A stretch of 64,000 bases of DNA from Paraescarpia echinospica (lineage: Eukaryota; Annelida; Polychaeta; Sabellida; Siboglinidae): positions 32,362,170 to 32,426,169 of the forward strand of contig CM034543.1 of NCBI GenBank assembly GCA_020002185.1, read 5' to 3'. Under the pieces are notes generated by a model, which was not told the DNA's origin, searched no databases, and saw only the letters and a program-made list of their open reading frames with translations. Made by a program: the position numbers and the translations under genes. This document shows positions 33,132-45,811 of this stretch, in pieces. How positions within the stretch are numbered: the stretch's first letter is position 1; every line of letters starts with the position of its first letter.

Positions 33132-35517
33132 TAAAGACTCAAACGACTTCTCTGATCTCCTGCACGTCACCAACTTGCAGCAACATGTTCGTGATCCGAC
33201 ACACACCATCGGCAATATTTTGGACCTAGTAATTTCACCATCGTCAGGAAGCGTTCTGACATCAGTGACGGTGGGATCCCTGCTCACCGATCACCACGCT
33301 GTACACTGCCTGCTCCAAGCACCAAAGCCGAACCGAACAAAGAAGCGGGTTTCTTATCGAAAATATGCTGCGATTAATCCCACGAATTTCAGATCAGATT
33401 TCGAACTTTCACATCTGGCAACACGCCCGTGTAACAACATTGCAGACTTGTCGCAACAGTATGACACTTCCTTGCAAGAACTGTTAGACAGCCACGCTCC
33501 GTTGATCACACGGTCAATTACTGTGCGTCCCAACACGCCTTGGCACACAGTGTAATTATCGCTTGCTAAGCGAAAGCTCCGACAAGCAGAGCGGAAATGG
33601 AGACTGACAAAGCTGCAGATTCACCGAGATATCTACACTTGACAGCGTGAAACTTACCAACAGCAAATACAGTCTGTGAAAGCCAAATTCTACACACACA
33701 AAATTGATGAATGTGCACGTAACAACAAAGCACTGTTCTGGATAATGGATGAGTTGATGAAGAGAAAAACTACTCCAAAACAGCCCAGTCTTATGTCTGG
33801 TATAGCACAACTGGCAGATGACTTTCTCGTGCACTTCACACGCAAAGTGTTAGACATTCGAAGCCAGTTAGCGAGTAGACGCCTGCAAACTGTCAACGCT
33901 GAGTATGTGCATTGTGAACAGTCTTGCACAGTCAATGCGTTTTACGGCATCACCACAGACGGCGTTCTCTCTTTGGTAAGGAAGTGTCCAACAAAATCAA
34001 GCGCGCTCGATCCACTTCCTACCTCACTCGTGAAAACAAACGTTGACATTCTTGCGCCGACGTTAGCTACAATCATCAACATGTCGCTCTAGTCGGGGTC
34101 CGTGCCGGCCAACTTCAAACATGCTGTGATCACACCACTATTAAAGAAACCAAACCTTGAATCAGACTCGATGAACAATTACCGGCCTATATCGAACTTG
34201 TCATTTGTTTCAAAATTACTGGAGCGCCACGTAGCAGTCCAACTTCGCCAGCATCTAGACAACAACAAATTGATGGACATTTTCCAAAGTGCGTACAGAC
34301 AACATCATAGCACTGAGACAGCACTGGTGCGCATTCAGAATGACCATCTCCATTCTCTTCACAAAAGGAAAGGTGTGCTGGCAGTGCTGCTCGATATGAG
34401 TGCGGCGTTTGATACTGTTGACCACTCGATGTTAATCAACCAGCTGCGCAGCATAGGCATTGAAGGCATCGCACTGAAATGGCTGGAGTCATACCTGTCG
34501 AACCGGACTCAGTCAGTGTGCATTAGTGGCCACAACTCAAATAGAACATTGCTCGAATCTGGCATCCCACAGGGGTCTGTGCTGGGCCCAATTCTCTTCT
34601 CCATATACAATCTGCCATTGGGTGCTATCTTCAGAAGGCACACGCTGCAATACCATCTTTCTGCAGATGACGCCCAATTGTATGTTGACTTGGGTGGGAC
34701 GCGGGATGGAAAAGCCGCTGATGCGGTTGACCGCATCGAGCGATGCATCGAAGAAGCGAAGCAGTGGATGTCAGACCACAGTCTCCTGCTGAACGAAAAC
34801 AAGACCGAGGCTATTATCATCACGGCACCAAATTGTAAACACCTGCTTGACGTTTCGTGTGTTAGTGTATGCGGATGTAACATTGTTCCGTCACCGACCA
34901 TCCGCAACATCGGGATTACAATCGACTCTGGACTAACAATGTCGTCACACGTGTCACGGATGTGCAAGTCAGCGTACTACCATCTCTACGTAATTTCAAA
35001 AATAAGACATTGTCTTAGTACTGATGCATGTAAGACCCTAGTCCATGCCCTGGTGACATCGCGGCTGGACTGCAGTAACGCGGTCCTGTACGGCATCACA
35101 GAGGCACTTATGAACAAATTGCAGATGGTACAGAACTCGGCAGCAAGACTTATTTCAAGACACCGAAAGCACCAGCACATAACACCTGTGCTGGTCGAAC
35201 TGCATTGGCTTCCAGTTCGCTGGCGTATCCAGTACAAACTGCTGGTCTTTGTTTTCACGGCTTTACATGGTCTTGCTCCAGTGTATATCCAAGATCTCAT
35301 AATACCGTATACGCCCACCCGCAACCTCCGATCTGCTGATCTACATCTGCTTGTAGTCTCGCGCTACAACTTAGAGGGCTACGGCAGACGAGCTTTCTCC
35401 GTGTCTGGACCTACGCTCTGGAACGCTCTGCCAATAAACGTTCGTCAAATAGAGACTTTTGATAAATTCAAAACTTGCCTTAAAACGTATCTATTTAAGC
35501 AGGCATACATCGACTGA
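33132..35517 (+). pseudogene. L2-like ORF, C-terminal part: endonuclease end and reverse transcriptase
   Basis: One reading frame runs to the TGA at 35515, broken only by TAA 33553, TGA 33643 and TAG 34090. The polymerase domain (about 34090-34830) keeps its core motifs, including SADDAQLY. The frame from 34102 to 35517 is uninterrupted, so decay is recent relative to the other LINE relics here. Confidence 0.85.
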
Positions 35518-35862
35518 GGAACTGTGCTGTAGGACACTTTTTATGAACATGTATTTAATCAATTAATTTATTTATATTATATAATGTATTTCAATTAATG
35601 TATTATTATTTATCTTTTAATACAATTTTATATATCATAATGTATATTCTCTTACTTAATTATCTTAATATTTGTGCAAATGTGTCATGTTTGTTGGCCA
35701 CTTTATATATATACAATCTTGTAAATCTTAATAATTATTATATTTACCATCTTTATACATATATAATTTTACATTTGTTTCCATGTACGTCTTATAACGT
35801 GTGTACGCGCCTATGAACGGGCTGGTCCCGGAGATATGGCGCTATAGAAATGCTAGTAATAA

Positions 35863-36610
35863 TACATACATACATGCATATATACATACATGCATACATG
35901 CATACATGCATACATGCATACATGCATACATGCATACATGCATACATGCATACATGCATACATGCATACATGCATACATGCATACATGCATACATGCATA
36001 CATGCATACATGCATACATGCATACATGCATACATACATACATGCACATACATACATGCATGCTGCATGCATACATGCTACATGCATACATGCATACATG
36101 CATACATGCATACATGCATGCATACATACATACATACATACATACATACATACATACATACATACATACGCATATACATACATTCACACATACACGCATG
36201 CATACATACATACATACATGCATACACACACATACATACATGCATACATACATATAGCCATACGTACATACATACATACGTATATACATGCATGCATACA
36301 TGCATACATACATACATACATACGCTGTATAGCATACATGCGCGCATACATACATGCATATATACATACGTGGCCTGTACATACATACATATATACATAC
36401 ATGCATACATGCCACATACATACATACGTACATACATGCGCTACATACGTACATACGCATACATATATGCATACGTACATGCATACGTACGTATACACAT
36501 ACATACATGCATACATTACATACATACATGCATACATACGTACATACATACGTACATATATGCATGCATGCATGCATACATGCATGCATATATACATGCA
36601 TATATGCATG

Positions 36611-36642
<32 letters not shown>

Positions 36643-36790
36643 CATACATGCATACATACATACATACATATATACATACATACATACATGCATACATACA
36701 TACATACATATATACATACATGCATACATACATACATACATATATACATACATGCATACATACATACATACATATATACATACATGCATT
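35863..36790. repeat. (TACATGCA)n / (ATAC)n tract at the LINE 3' end
   Basis: About 0.9 kb of TACATGCA units (35875-36120), then ATAC and mixed units, ending in the island at 36781-36811. Met/His/Cys-rich open frames of over 300 codons on both strands are artefacts of the four-base period. Confidence 0.95.
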
Positions 36791-37060
36791 CCTGCCATCG
36801 GCAAAAGCAATAACAGAAGAAACAAGCATTGCGTTTGATAACAGTTTCAATAAATTACCACACGTTCAATTACCAATCAGCTCTCACTGGTCAGCGATAC
36901 GCGGCAAACGAACATGTCACCGGCACGCGTCAAGACAACAACATCACTGTAAAAACGAACTGAGCCTGAGGGCAGCTTGCATTAACGATAACGACTTGGA
37001 ACAGGACAATAGGCAGCGATACATATCAGCCTGATGCAACAGAACAATAGGTAGATTAAC

Positions 37061-37131
37061 CTGTCTCGATGGATGGTCGTTGTAACTGTTCGGTGCCTTC
37101 AGTTCGACCTGATAGCCAAGAGCCGTGACAG
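37061..37131 (-). CDS. Candidate orphan exon (71 nt)
   Basis: There is a strong acceptor (TTTCCCCACAG) and a GTTAAT donor. Read from phase 1 it codes VTALGYQVELKAPNSYNDHP and SRQ, ending in phase 0. A second frame is also open. No partner exon is proven. It could join the candidates at 45812-45927 and 48879-48916 on the same strand. Confidence 0.35.
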
Positions 37132-37765
37132 CTGTGGGGAAACAATGGTCAGACTTATTGAAAACACGCAGTTTACGTCGCGATGGAAACAGCTGCTTTT
37201 GTCGTATATCTAAAGGTTATGTAGTTGCTAATGCGGCAAAAGCTTTTTATGTCCGCTGTTTTAATGCTATGTTTATTTTCTGGAGGCCATGATTACTTTT
37301 CCGTTAGTGCACGTGTTTGTGCGAGAGTGCGCGTAGGTGTCGGCGAGTGCGTGTGTGACACTGTGCATGCATTTGTTCAGAATCTAGCTTTATAAATTAC
37401 GTATTTTATGCTCATCATGCTTTATTTAGCAGCAATAATTATATAACTGACATTAATTACAAGGCTGTTACGATTCGTTCAAAAATAAGCGATTGATTCA
37501 ATTGATACGCCGATCTACATTACGTGATCTTATCAATCGTAGCTTGTCGCGCTTACATTTATCCGGGCGTTAAATTGTATCCATATGATGTTTCTGTGCA
37601 TACTATTTGGTATCAGTAGATCAGGTGGTGATACATAATATTCGGTCGTTTCTTATATTCCGTTTGTTTTAAAAGCACGGACATTACTAGTTAGAGTACA
37701 TTACTACTAATTGTAAATAATGTAGAATAGTTAGAGCATGTACGTAAAATAGACCACAGGACCGA

Positions 37766-38177
<412 letters not shown>

Positions 38178-38179
38178 TT

Positions 38180-38988
38180 ATAATTAATTATTATGTTGAT
38201 ATACCTTGGCGTCGGGACCGGGATGGGGTGCTTGGGGGTTAGAGTTAACGCCACTGAACGTTACTTATATAGAGGCCAGTGGGTAATGCTGCCGAAGTGT
38301 CCAGTTACCACGGAAACGACTGTCCGGAAGTACATTAGTTGACGGTAGGTGTCGCGGGGTGGAGACTGACGACAACGTAAACGTACCCAATGACAACTAA
38401 TGTTAACAACTGACTGGCGCATGCGCAGAAATGTCAACCGGATAAAAATTAACGCCGGATAAATATAAGCGCGAAAACGTGATTATATTGTCCGATCACA
38501 TTATATGCAGCCTGCTATCACGCATCCTGTCTGCACACACATCTAGGACGGCCACCCCGGAAATGGCACTGGGCATCGCGCTAATGCGCCGGAAACGACT
38601 GGCTAGTAACGGAATACCTGAACTTTAGCGACCGCTATGATCAGCTGCTGTTTTATTAAGACTATCCATTGTATTCCAGAGGCAATAAAACAATTACTAA
38701 AAGGTCAGTCAACAAATAATGTTATGGTCGTTCCGACTGTGTGTAAATAAAAAAATTATATTAAAAATGCGAAGATTTGTGTTTGAGATAGGGAAACAAT
38801 GTGTGTCCAATGTTTCTAGTGAGTAAGCACTTTCTACGTACATTCACATTACGTACATGTGTCAATCATGAACCTACTGAGGCAGACGGTTTTTCAACAC
38901 TGACACGTTTTTTATTTTTTATTATTCATATTATTATTAGTAGTATGTCTTAATACAATTTATATTTAATATATATATATATTTATGG

Positions 38989-39029
<41 letters not shown>

Positions 39030-39185
39030 ATTCTACACTATTTACATAGCTCATAACAGTAACGTACACCTGGATCAGTGTTCCGTTTCGTAAATGAACC
39101 TAGTTGTGTCAGTACTTGTTCCAAATGTTTAATGCTCTATTCTGCTTGTCACTCGAACATCTACTGTGAGACATTGTAGCGTTTG
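38180..39185. other. Unassigned stretch with (TA)n
   Basis: No exon or element recognised. A TA tract with interruptions lies at 38966-39028. 38210-38630 is moderately CpG-rich. Confidence 0.4.
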
Positions 39186-39189
39186 GCCA

Positions 39190-39405
39190 ATTTCGTTCAC
39201 TCCATTTTGCTATAGTTCACTTTATTGTTTAAAAGTACTTAGTCTAGGCAATGGTGAATATATGTGAATGAGTAGTCTTCGCGTTGTACTTGCAGCGTGG
39301 CTGACGTATCCCACGTAAGTGGCGATGTTCGAATGATGAAGTATGCCAAGTGTAAAACGGTATAAGCATTTCTAAGGACTGAATAGCACGCTCAGTTATT
39401 ACTAT
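39190..39405 (+). mobile_element. Degenerate SINE copy
   Basis: It follows the family order: TTCGTTCACTCCATTTTGC, GAATGAGTAGTCTTCGCG, CTTGCAGCGTGGCTGACG, GTGTAAAACGGTATAAGC and AGGACTGAATAGC. The head is lost or unrecognisable. Confidence 0.6.
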
Positions 39406-39849
39406 GTAGTTTCCCAAGCACTGTCAGGTTTTGAAGAAAAAAACAACGTTAATTAGACAAAAATCAATTAAAAGGTACTGGCAGTTACTTCGCTAACTGC
39501 CAAATTATACACAGTATATTTTGTTTCATCAGTTTAGTAGACGGAAGGACGAGAAGACACGTACATAATGAGAAGAGAAGAATTGTTGTAGATTGCATAT
39601 AGAGTATACTGTCGCAAAATGTCCATCGTGTAGGTGGCGCTACGTGTACACAGTTGCTGAAGATTGCTTCCAGGCGTATTCGTAAATGACGTAATTGATT
39701 TTTTTTAACGCAAGTTAGGTAAAAACGTCCACAACGGACCGGCGCTTTTGTCAGAGCAATCGCTTAAAAAACGCGTGTCATTATTTACAATAAATTTACG
39801 ATATTCGGACTTATTGTACGAATCTTAAATCGGACAAGAACCCTCAATG

Positions 39850-39983
39850 AACATAAATCGTTACTTTTCTTTTGGAGGATCACAGATTAATCGCTGAAAG
39901 TTTGGCGACAGAGATGCAACCTGTTTAGTTGGGAAAAGATTGACATATATACCACCACGCGTATATATATATATATATGTGTG

Positions 39984-40021
<38 letters not shown>

Positions 40022-40075
40022 GTGGTGGTAGTGGTGGTGGTGGTTTCCTTCAAAAGAAAAGTAACGATTTATGTT
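39850..40075. repeat. 24-bp perfect inverted repeat around a (TA)(GT)(GGT) tract
   Basis: 39850-39873 is the exact reverse complement of 40052-40075 (core AAAAGAAAAGTAACGATTTA). The loop holds TA, GT and GGT simple repeats (39960-40045). The right arm abuts the RTE relic. Confidence 0.85.
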
Positions 40076-40081
40076 TGATAT

Positions 40082-40690
40082 GCATATATGCACACGCTAC
40101 CATAGTACCTTCTACAGAGAGGGACGTTGACAGGCGAAAGGCCTCAGCATCAGCAGCCTTTGGTAGACTCAGAAACAACATATCTTCAAACAGAGGCATC
40201 TCAATAAGAATGAAAGCCAGACTATACGGGGCCCTTACACTGCCTACAACAATATATGATGCAGACACGTGGACACTGCGATCACAAGAGACACAGTTCC
40301 TTGAAGCTTTTGCGATGCGTTGCCTGCGGGCTATCAGAGGTGTTACTAGGGCAGGCATATTACGAAATAGCCAGATCATAGATGAGGCATTCGCCCCTGA
40401 ATCCATCTCAGATGTCATCAGACATAGAAGACCCCGTTGGTTTGGACATTTCTGCTGTAAGCCAAACGAAAACCTCATAAAAATAGCTTTCAAGGAAGAC
40501 CTTAAAGGACAGAGAAAACGAGGAAGGCCGCGGCAGAAGAGGTGGAGTGATCAGGTTAGACAGGACACTGGACGCCCGCTTTTAACAACAGAACGGTGTG
40601 CAATAAACAGAACGAAATTGAGGGGTATAACATCCAGGAGGATAGCGATGGTCCAAGCTGGCTAAGGCATTTAAGTGAAGTCTAACTTGA
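40082..40690 (+). mobile_element. RTE-like LINE 3' fragment
   Basis: A + frame from about 40100 to 40665 codes the post-polymerase region: AFGRLRNNISSNRGISIRMK, LYGALTLPTTIYDADTWTL, IRHRRPRWFGHFC and GRPRQKRWSDQ. The RWFGH and GRPRKRW-type motifs are typical of RTE-type C-termini. It is open to the stop at 40663 but is a fragment. Confidence 0.75.
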
Positions 40691-41260
40691 CTACCATTAG
40701 ATTTGAAAACAACATTGTTTTCTCACAGAGAACTATATAATTACAGGAAACAAGAAGAATGCAGCGTGAATAAAAATTAATGGAACAATATCCCAGGAAG
40801 GCGGGGTAAGAACGAATACAAACCCACTGGACTCCCGATAAAACAAAGGCTTCCTTGTCCTCTTGCCGTGAGGGAATTTTGTTTTGGATGGCAATCTTGT
40901 TCAAACTGGTTAACCTTCGCTAGTCATTGTTAAATATCGTTAAAGGGAGCCAGACTGTTCCTCTACCCTGAAATTGCGGGCGTAGTAATGTGTACTAGGA
41001 AGCCTGCTGTGGTGAACGTGACAAAATGGGACATCGATGAACATCAAAGCGTATTGCAGTTAACTCAGCGCGACTAGGCCGTATTGGCAATGGCGCTTGT
41101 TTTGAAACTGAATGTTTTGTTTACAGTTTGATCACGCCCGGGATCATACCTACCAAATTGCAAACGTTGTAAAACGGGCAGTATACCTTCAACATAGTTA
41201 GTATCGTCTTAAGAAAATTATATTGATTAATAACTGAACAATCTAGGAACAGAGAGCCTC
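40691..41260. other. Unassigned stretch
   Basis: No gene or repeat that I recognise. Confidence 0.4.
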
Positions 41261-41269
41261 CTTTAAAAT

Positions 41270-42172
41270 CTTCTGCATTTGCATCGGTGTGCTGCGAGCC
41301 TGCCCTGCAGGTGTCGCTGCGAGTCGCGGGTGGTCTGTCCGCCGGGGTCGACCTTTGCTGCGTGCGCTCTTGCCGCAGTTGTTGATTCTGGCGAGAGGTG
41401 GATCAATGCCGATTGCTGCTGGACTGATCCGTTTCTAGCGTGCCGCGGGCCGGGCCACCGTCACTGATGCTACGACAGCGGCGGGCGCATTAACGTACGG
41501 GAAATCATTGGCCGGTCGCTGGCCGAAGTGGATGCATCGTTCTGCAGTTGAACGCCGGGACTGCGACTGCTCGGAACGCTGACGGCGAGAGACTGCGTTC
41601 GTGTGGGTCTACTAGGCAACGAGTCGGTCAGGCTGTTGCCGACGTCAAAATGTCGTCTTGGCCGACTGGATTGTGGCGCAGTCTCTGTTGATCCCGATCA
41701 TGTAGCCGCGTGCTACAGTTACGTCAAGTTAAACCGGCGACGTTGACATTGATCAGGCGCACGTACGTCAATACGGACATCATATGTAAGTGTGGCGCTT
41801 TGACGTCGAGTGATCTAGCGACAGGATTACGTCAACGTCGATCCATACACGTGAGAAGTGACAGCATATGTCGAGCAGCGGACACGTGCGTTTCTGGCGC
41901 GTCCTTGCCGTGTCTGCCGCTGGTGTTACGTAGTAACGTGTGCTAAGATCACCTTCATAAAACGTGAATTAGCACGACGCGCTATCCGCCGGCGTACCTG
42001 TGCGCTGAATGCCCGTGCGACACTGATTAATTGAGCGGGCCATTTGAGTGCACGCGAGACATATTAAAAGGCGCATATGCCGCGCCGCATATCACCCGGA
42101 ATGGTAACAGCGCTGATGCGTGGAAGCGATACTTGTAATACGGTAACAGCGCTGATTTGGACTGATTGTAAG
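41270..42172 (+). promoter_or_regulatory. CpG-dense region ending at a splice-donor consensus
   Basis: About 900 bp far richer in CG dinucleotides than the surroundings (CGCTGCGAGTCGCGGG, GCCGCGGGCCGG, GCGGCGGGCGC). Near its right end a TTAAAAGGCGC box and two copies of GGTAACAGCGCTGAT (42103 and 42142) precede AAG|GTAAGTG (donor at 42173). This fits a CpG-island promoter with a non-coding first exon on the + strand. No coding exon downstream could be tied to it. Confidence 0.4.
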
Positions 42173-42179
42173 GTAAGTG

Positions 42180-44015
42180 TAATTGCATCTAAACGTATCA
42201 AAGGTGACCGTTTCGTATGATTGTTGCAAGTGACAGTTGAATGTTAAAAACAAGGGTCATGCTGTAAGAAAATGTTCCATATGTTCCATCTGTTGGATAG
42301 CCCTTTAGCTGTTCAAACAATTACTGTGACCAAGCAATATATCGTGCACGTATACATATGTCGGCATTTCCTTTGTTACACATGCATCCATAGAAACTAT
42401 TATAATCGTCCTTATTGCGTTCCACAACGCGGCAAGGTAATGTAGTCGCAATCGCGTGTCCTGTTTGAAGACGTCACTTCTTTAGAACTATTGCGACAAT
42501 GAACTGAATATTGACACTGACACCTCCGGTCACACTGGACGTTCTATGGTCGTCGACATGATCGGTAATCAGAATCGTTGCGACGACCTACAGTAACAGT
42601 AATTATACTATAGGTCCAGTTTCGCTGGGTTGGAATACCGAGGCACGTCCCATGACAGTACGGGAACACGTTTCGTAAACCTCTACAATTACTGGCGTGT
42701 CCCGCTCCGGCTTCGTGACTACACCTCAATCTTTTTAGCACCCACCAAACGTCCACGCAGGTTCGGGCGTCAATTTCCCGTTTCGCTTCCTAAGCGAATG
42801 GAATATCAGGAAATGCTATGATTTGTTGCAACGTTTATTGATTATTATTTTCTCCGTCGCTGTTTACGTCTCCTGTCGGTGTGCGTGGGCTGTTGGTCGT
42901 GTGACGTTCTCACGCCTCGTTTCGCCGCTGCAAGAGCAGCCAGAAACTTCCAGCAAATGCAGAATAGATGTGAATATACAATACAGAGACCCGTTATTAA
43001 ACGGCCGAATAATTTCACACTGAACTCAATCAATCACTCATTTTCACATGCGTTTTATATCGCCGGGCATAGTGGAATACATTGAAAGCCAATAGTCAGG
43101 CACAGTTATATATTATATATATATATATAGTTAGGTTATATGTGCTTTTACTTGTGGGTTCCCTTTATAATGGCTTCGTTCTCATACTGCTACACATTTG
43201 AGCCTCCTCTGCTTTTCACGCATCCCTTTTATATTGTGAATATAGTACGTCGTACCTTACACACCGACGGAGAGGCTGCAGTTAATGATTACAAGATTTA
43301 CTAAACACACTGTTCATATCTAATTACAGCAAACTTTTATAAGAGTCACACATGTGAAGATATTATCGTAAATTGACGCAAGAATTAGGGACGAATGGTT
43401 GACTTAGCAAGTTCAGATGCACATTTTGGAACTGTTTGTTTCACTATAGTCAAGTGGTTTTTTTGCGAGATTTCGTGTCCCATTTATCACTACCATGTTT
43501 TTATTGTTGTTTATGCGGCTGACTTTGTAAATTGACGCTTGGTATCGAGGTCACTGTGTGTATTTCACATGAAACATCTACGCTGATGGACGGTTTGTTT
43601 TTAATTTGTTAAATAAATGTATAACTTCCGTCACTGTATTGAACGATTCAATATAATATCATGCCATTCAACATCATATAATTACATGATATAACAATTA
43701 TTTGTACATATTACAACGAGACATTCCCGTTTACATAGCAATAATATTATTGTTACTTGTAAACTGAGTTTTTGGTGCACAAAACACGTTTTGAGATTTC
43801 GGTTAGTCAACTCACTAAGTATACCAACCCTATTGCAATATCAAACGTCACACGCATACCGACTTCGCACGCTATCATAACAAATAGCCAAATGTTGTTT
43901 TCAAAGATAATTTATTTTGATACTTTTCGCTTCTTCATTTTTACTCTTGTGACAGACAGACATATTTATTTTGACGATACCCACGTTTAGAGATGTTTAA
44001 ATTTAAATAATTTGC
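42180..44015. other. Unassigned stretch
   Basis: Short frames at 42544-43085 overlap on both strands without splice support. A short (TA)n is at 43112-43128. No element recognised. Confidence 0.4.
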
Positions 44016-44020
44016 ACAAA

Positions 44021-44220
44021 TATGAAGGTGAAGGAGACTCCCGTTAAGACATGACATGTTACTAACATGGGAGCCCCCTGTCGGTGACAATGTTAACGAC
44101 GTGAACAGTAACATATATAAATATGAAGGTGAAGGAGACTCCCGTTAACACATGACATGTTGCTAACATGGGAGCCCCCTGTCGGTGACAATGTTAACGA
44201 CGTGAACAGCAACATATATA
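44021..44220. repeat. Two perfect-length 100-bp tandem units
   Basis: Units start at 44021 and 44121 (ATATGAAGGTGAAGGAGACT), with only a few base differences. Each contains an imperfect inverted repeat: CTCCCGTTAA facing CTAACATGGGAG. A related GGGG...GAGTCTCC arrangement in the other orientation lies at 59315-59355. Possibly a LINE 3' tail or MITE duplicated in tandem. Confidence 0.85.
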
Positions 44221-44507
44221 AATAGGAACTATAATATTATGAATATACACTAAAACATAGAGTAGATTATGCGGATGACGTCAACGACATTATGATGATA
44301 TAATTCCTGGGTTAACACGGTTAATCCAATCAATCACGTCTTGTTTGCTAGCGCCGACGAAGTCCGTGATACAAGACATAAGTGTTTCCTTCATCACCAT
44401 AATTACGCACTAAAGAGATGGCGTCAACTTAAAATATTCCGTCGTTCATTCGAGGAAGGAACTTTTTATCTCGCCTCATCGAACGTGTTTATCTCTACGG
44501 ATTTTAA

Positions 44508-44740
44508 TCGCTGTGGCGGAGTAGTTAGGGCTTCGGACTTTTAATTGATAGATTCCCGATTCGAATCCTCTTTTTCTCATTTCAAATCTAGGACAGATTC
44601 GTTCACTCCAAGTTGCATCAGTTCAAACAGGTGTAGGGATGCGTACCTGGCTACAGACAAAGGTTGATATTAGTGCATGTATAATATCTGATCATTAATT
44701 ACAGCGTGACTGAATGCTTTCCAGAGACATGTGGTTGGTG
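44508..44740 (+). mobile_element. SINE 5' portion
   Basis: The tRNA-like head TGGCGGAGTAGTTAGGGCTT and box-B-like GATTCGAATCC are well kept. GTTCACTCCAAGTTGCATC, GATGCGTACCTGGCTACAGA and ATTACAGCGTGACTGAATGC follow. It runs into a LINE tail. Confidence 0.75.
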
Positions 44741-44744
44741 ATAA

Positions 44745-44945
44745 TTTGATAGATCCATCACAGATTGAAGCGTCATTTAAAAACGTATCTTTGTAACCTT
44801 GCGTATCCACGATATCTCTCTGGCGTTGACAATCTGAATATTGTTTATGGAGTTTCGAGTTGAAAAAAAAATTTGTTTTGATGCGCTTCTGAATTTGGTT
44901 CTAAGGATATAGGCACACAGATAAGTTACCGTATTAATATTACTC
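44745..44945 (+). mobile_element. LINE 3' tail fragment
   Basis: CATTTAAAAACGTATCTTTG, AACCTTGCGTATCCAC and GATGCGCTTCTGAATTTGG parallel the L2/CR1 ends at 27740-27775 and 29008-29075. It directly follows the SINE. Confidence 0.5.
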
Positions 44946-45054
44946 ACATTACCAAGGACAGGACGGACACCTCGCCATATATGAAATGATCTGTAATACC
45001 CTCTGCAACACGACGGCTCGTTTCAACAAACGTGTTATTTAGGTTCGGCCATTC

Positions 45055-45469
45055 TCGCAAGCCAGGGCTGTTTGCCATGCAACACTAGCCCTGGCAGATC
45101 TCCTAAGTGAAGTGCGGAAGTCAGCTGAGTCAAATTAGTAATTTACTTTGCCAGTCGCGACTGCGTCACCCGCAAATACCCGCCCCAATATAAAGACGGA
45201 ATCCCAGTATATAATGACCCGTTCGCCCATTAGCACGAGCATCGGAACGGTATTGTGTATTCGAATAATTGCTTCTACTCCCTAAACGTTGCATGTAACA
45301 CGAGCCACGGTTGGTTAAAATGAGTTTTATTATGACCGCCAACCACTAATATAGTGAGCGATTTCATAGGCTGAACTTAAATTCAGAGTTTCGCAAAGCG
45401 ATCAGCCAGGTGGTACTGCTGGCTGGCATTGACGTAATCAGCAGCAGCGACCCCTGGCGCACGAGGGTG
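45055..45469 (+). repeat. Dispersed ~430-bp repeat, copy 2
   Basis: It aligns with 21713-22141. It keeps the same hairpin (GCCAGGGCT...AGCCCTGGC) although the loop has changed (CAAAACT to CAACACT). Small indels elsewhere show the copies are not recent. Confidence 0.8.
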
Positions 45470-45811
45470 GGTTCGGCGAAATAATCGAGATACTTATTAC
45501 ATTATTATTAGCCGGATCCAGTAAAAATCTGGCGAACAAGCCAGATGTGTTCTAGTTCTATTTACTCTGACACATCAGGTGTGCTTAGATTTAACAATAG
45601 AACGCACTCTTACGTAACACCGACTGCCCATATTCACACATTACAGATGAGAGCAGCGTACAACCTTATTCGCTAAATGAAATGAAGAGGTAGTATTAAG
45701 CCATATTTAGAAGCGTTTCCGGTTGTGCAGTCGAACACACATTCTGCGGCGGTGCGAGCTCTGGTTCAGTAATCAAATGAGCTAATTATTTGACAAATTC
45801 GCGGAATTTAC

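Larger units (their letters stand above)
31530..35870 (+). mobile_element. L2-like LINE, nearly full length, inactive
   Basis: The + strand encodes an AP-endonuclease domain (NLALLNARSVRNKSDFI, LTETWL, VYRPP, VGDFNIH, then TDHHAVH at about 33285). A reverse transcriptase follows (NNYRPISNLSFVSKLLE, LLDMSAAFDTVDH, GIPQGSVLGPILF, SADDAQLY), with an L2-type C-terminus (TLWNALPINVRQIETFDKF). The element is split by a nested CR1-like fragment (about 32549-33131) and carries in-frame stops at 33553, 33643 and 34090. The 3' end (GGCGCTATAGAAATGCTAGT, AATAATA) leads into a long tetranucleotide tract. Clade assignment is by motif recognition. Confidence 0.85.

Noticed and set aside
35792..36850. About 350-codon Met/Tyr/Cys/His-rich frames on both strands
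   Set aside because: A four-base (ATAC) repeat without stop codons produces open frames in several frames on both strands. No real gene signal.
44508..44580. Functional tRNA gene
   Set aside because: The box A/B-like head continues into the SINE body, which is present elsewhere. It is a tRNA-derived SINE and not a tRNA.
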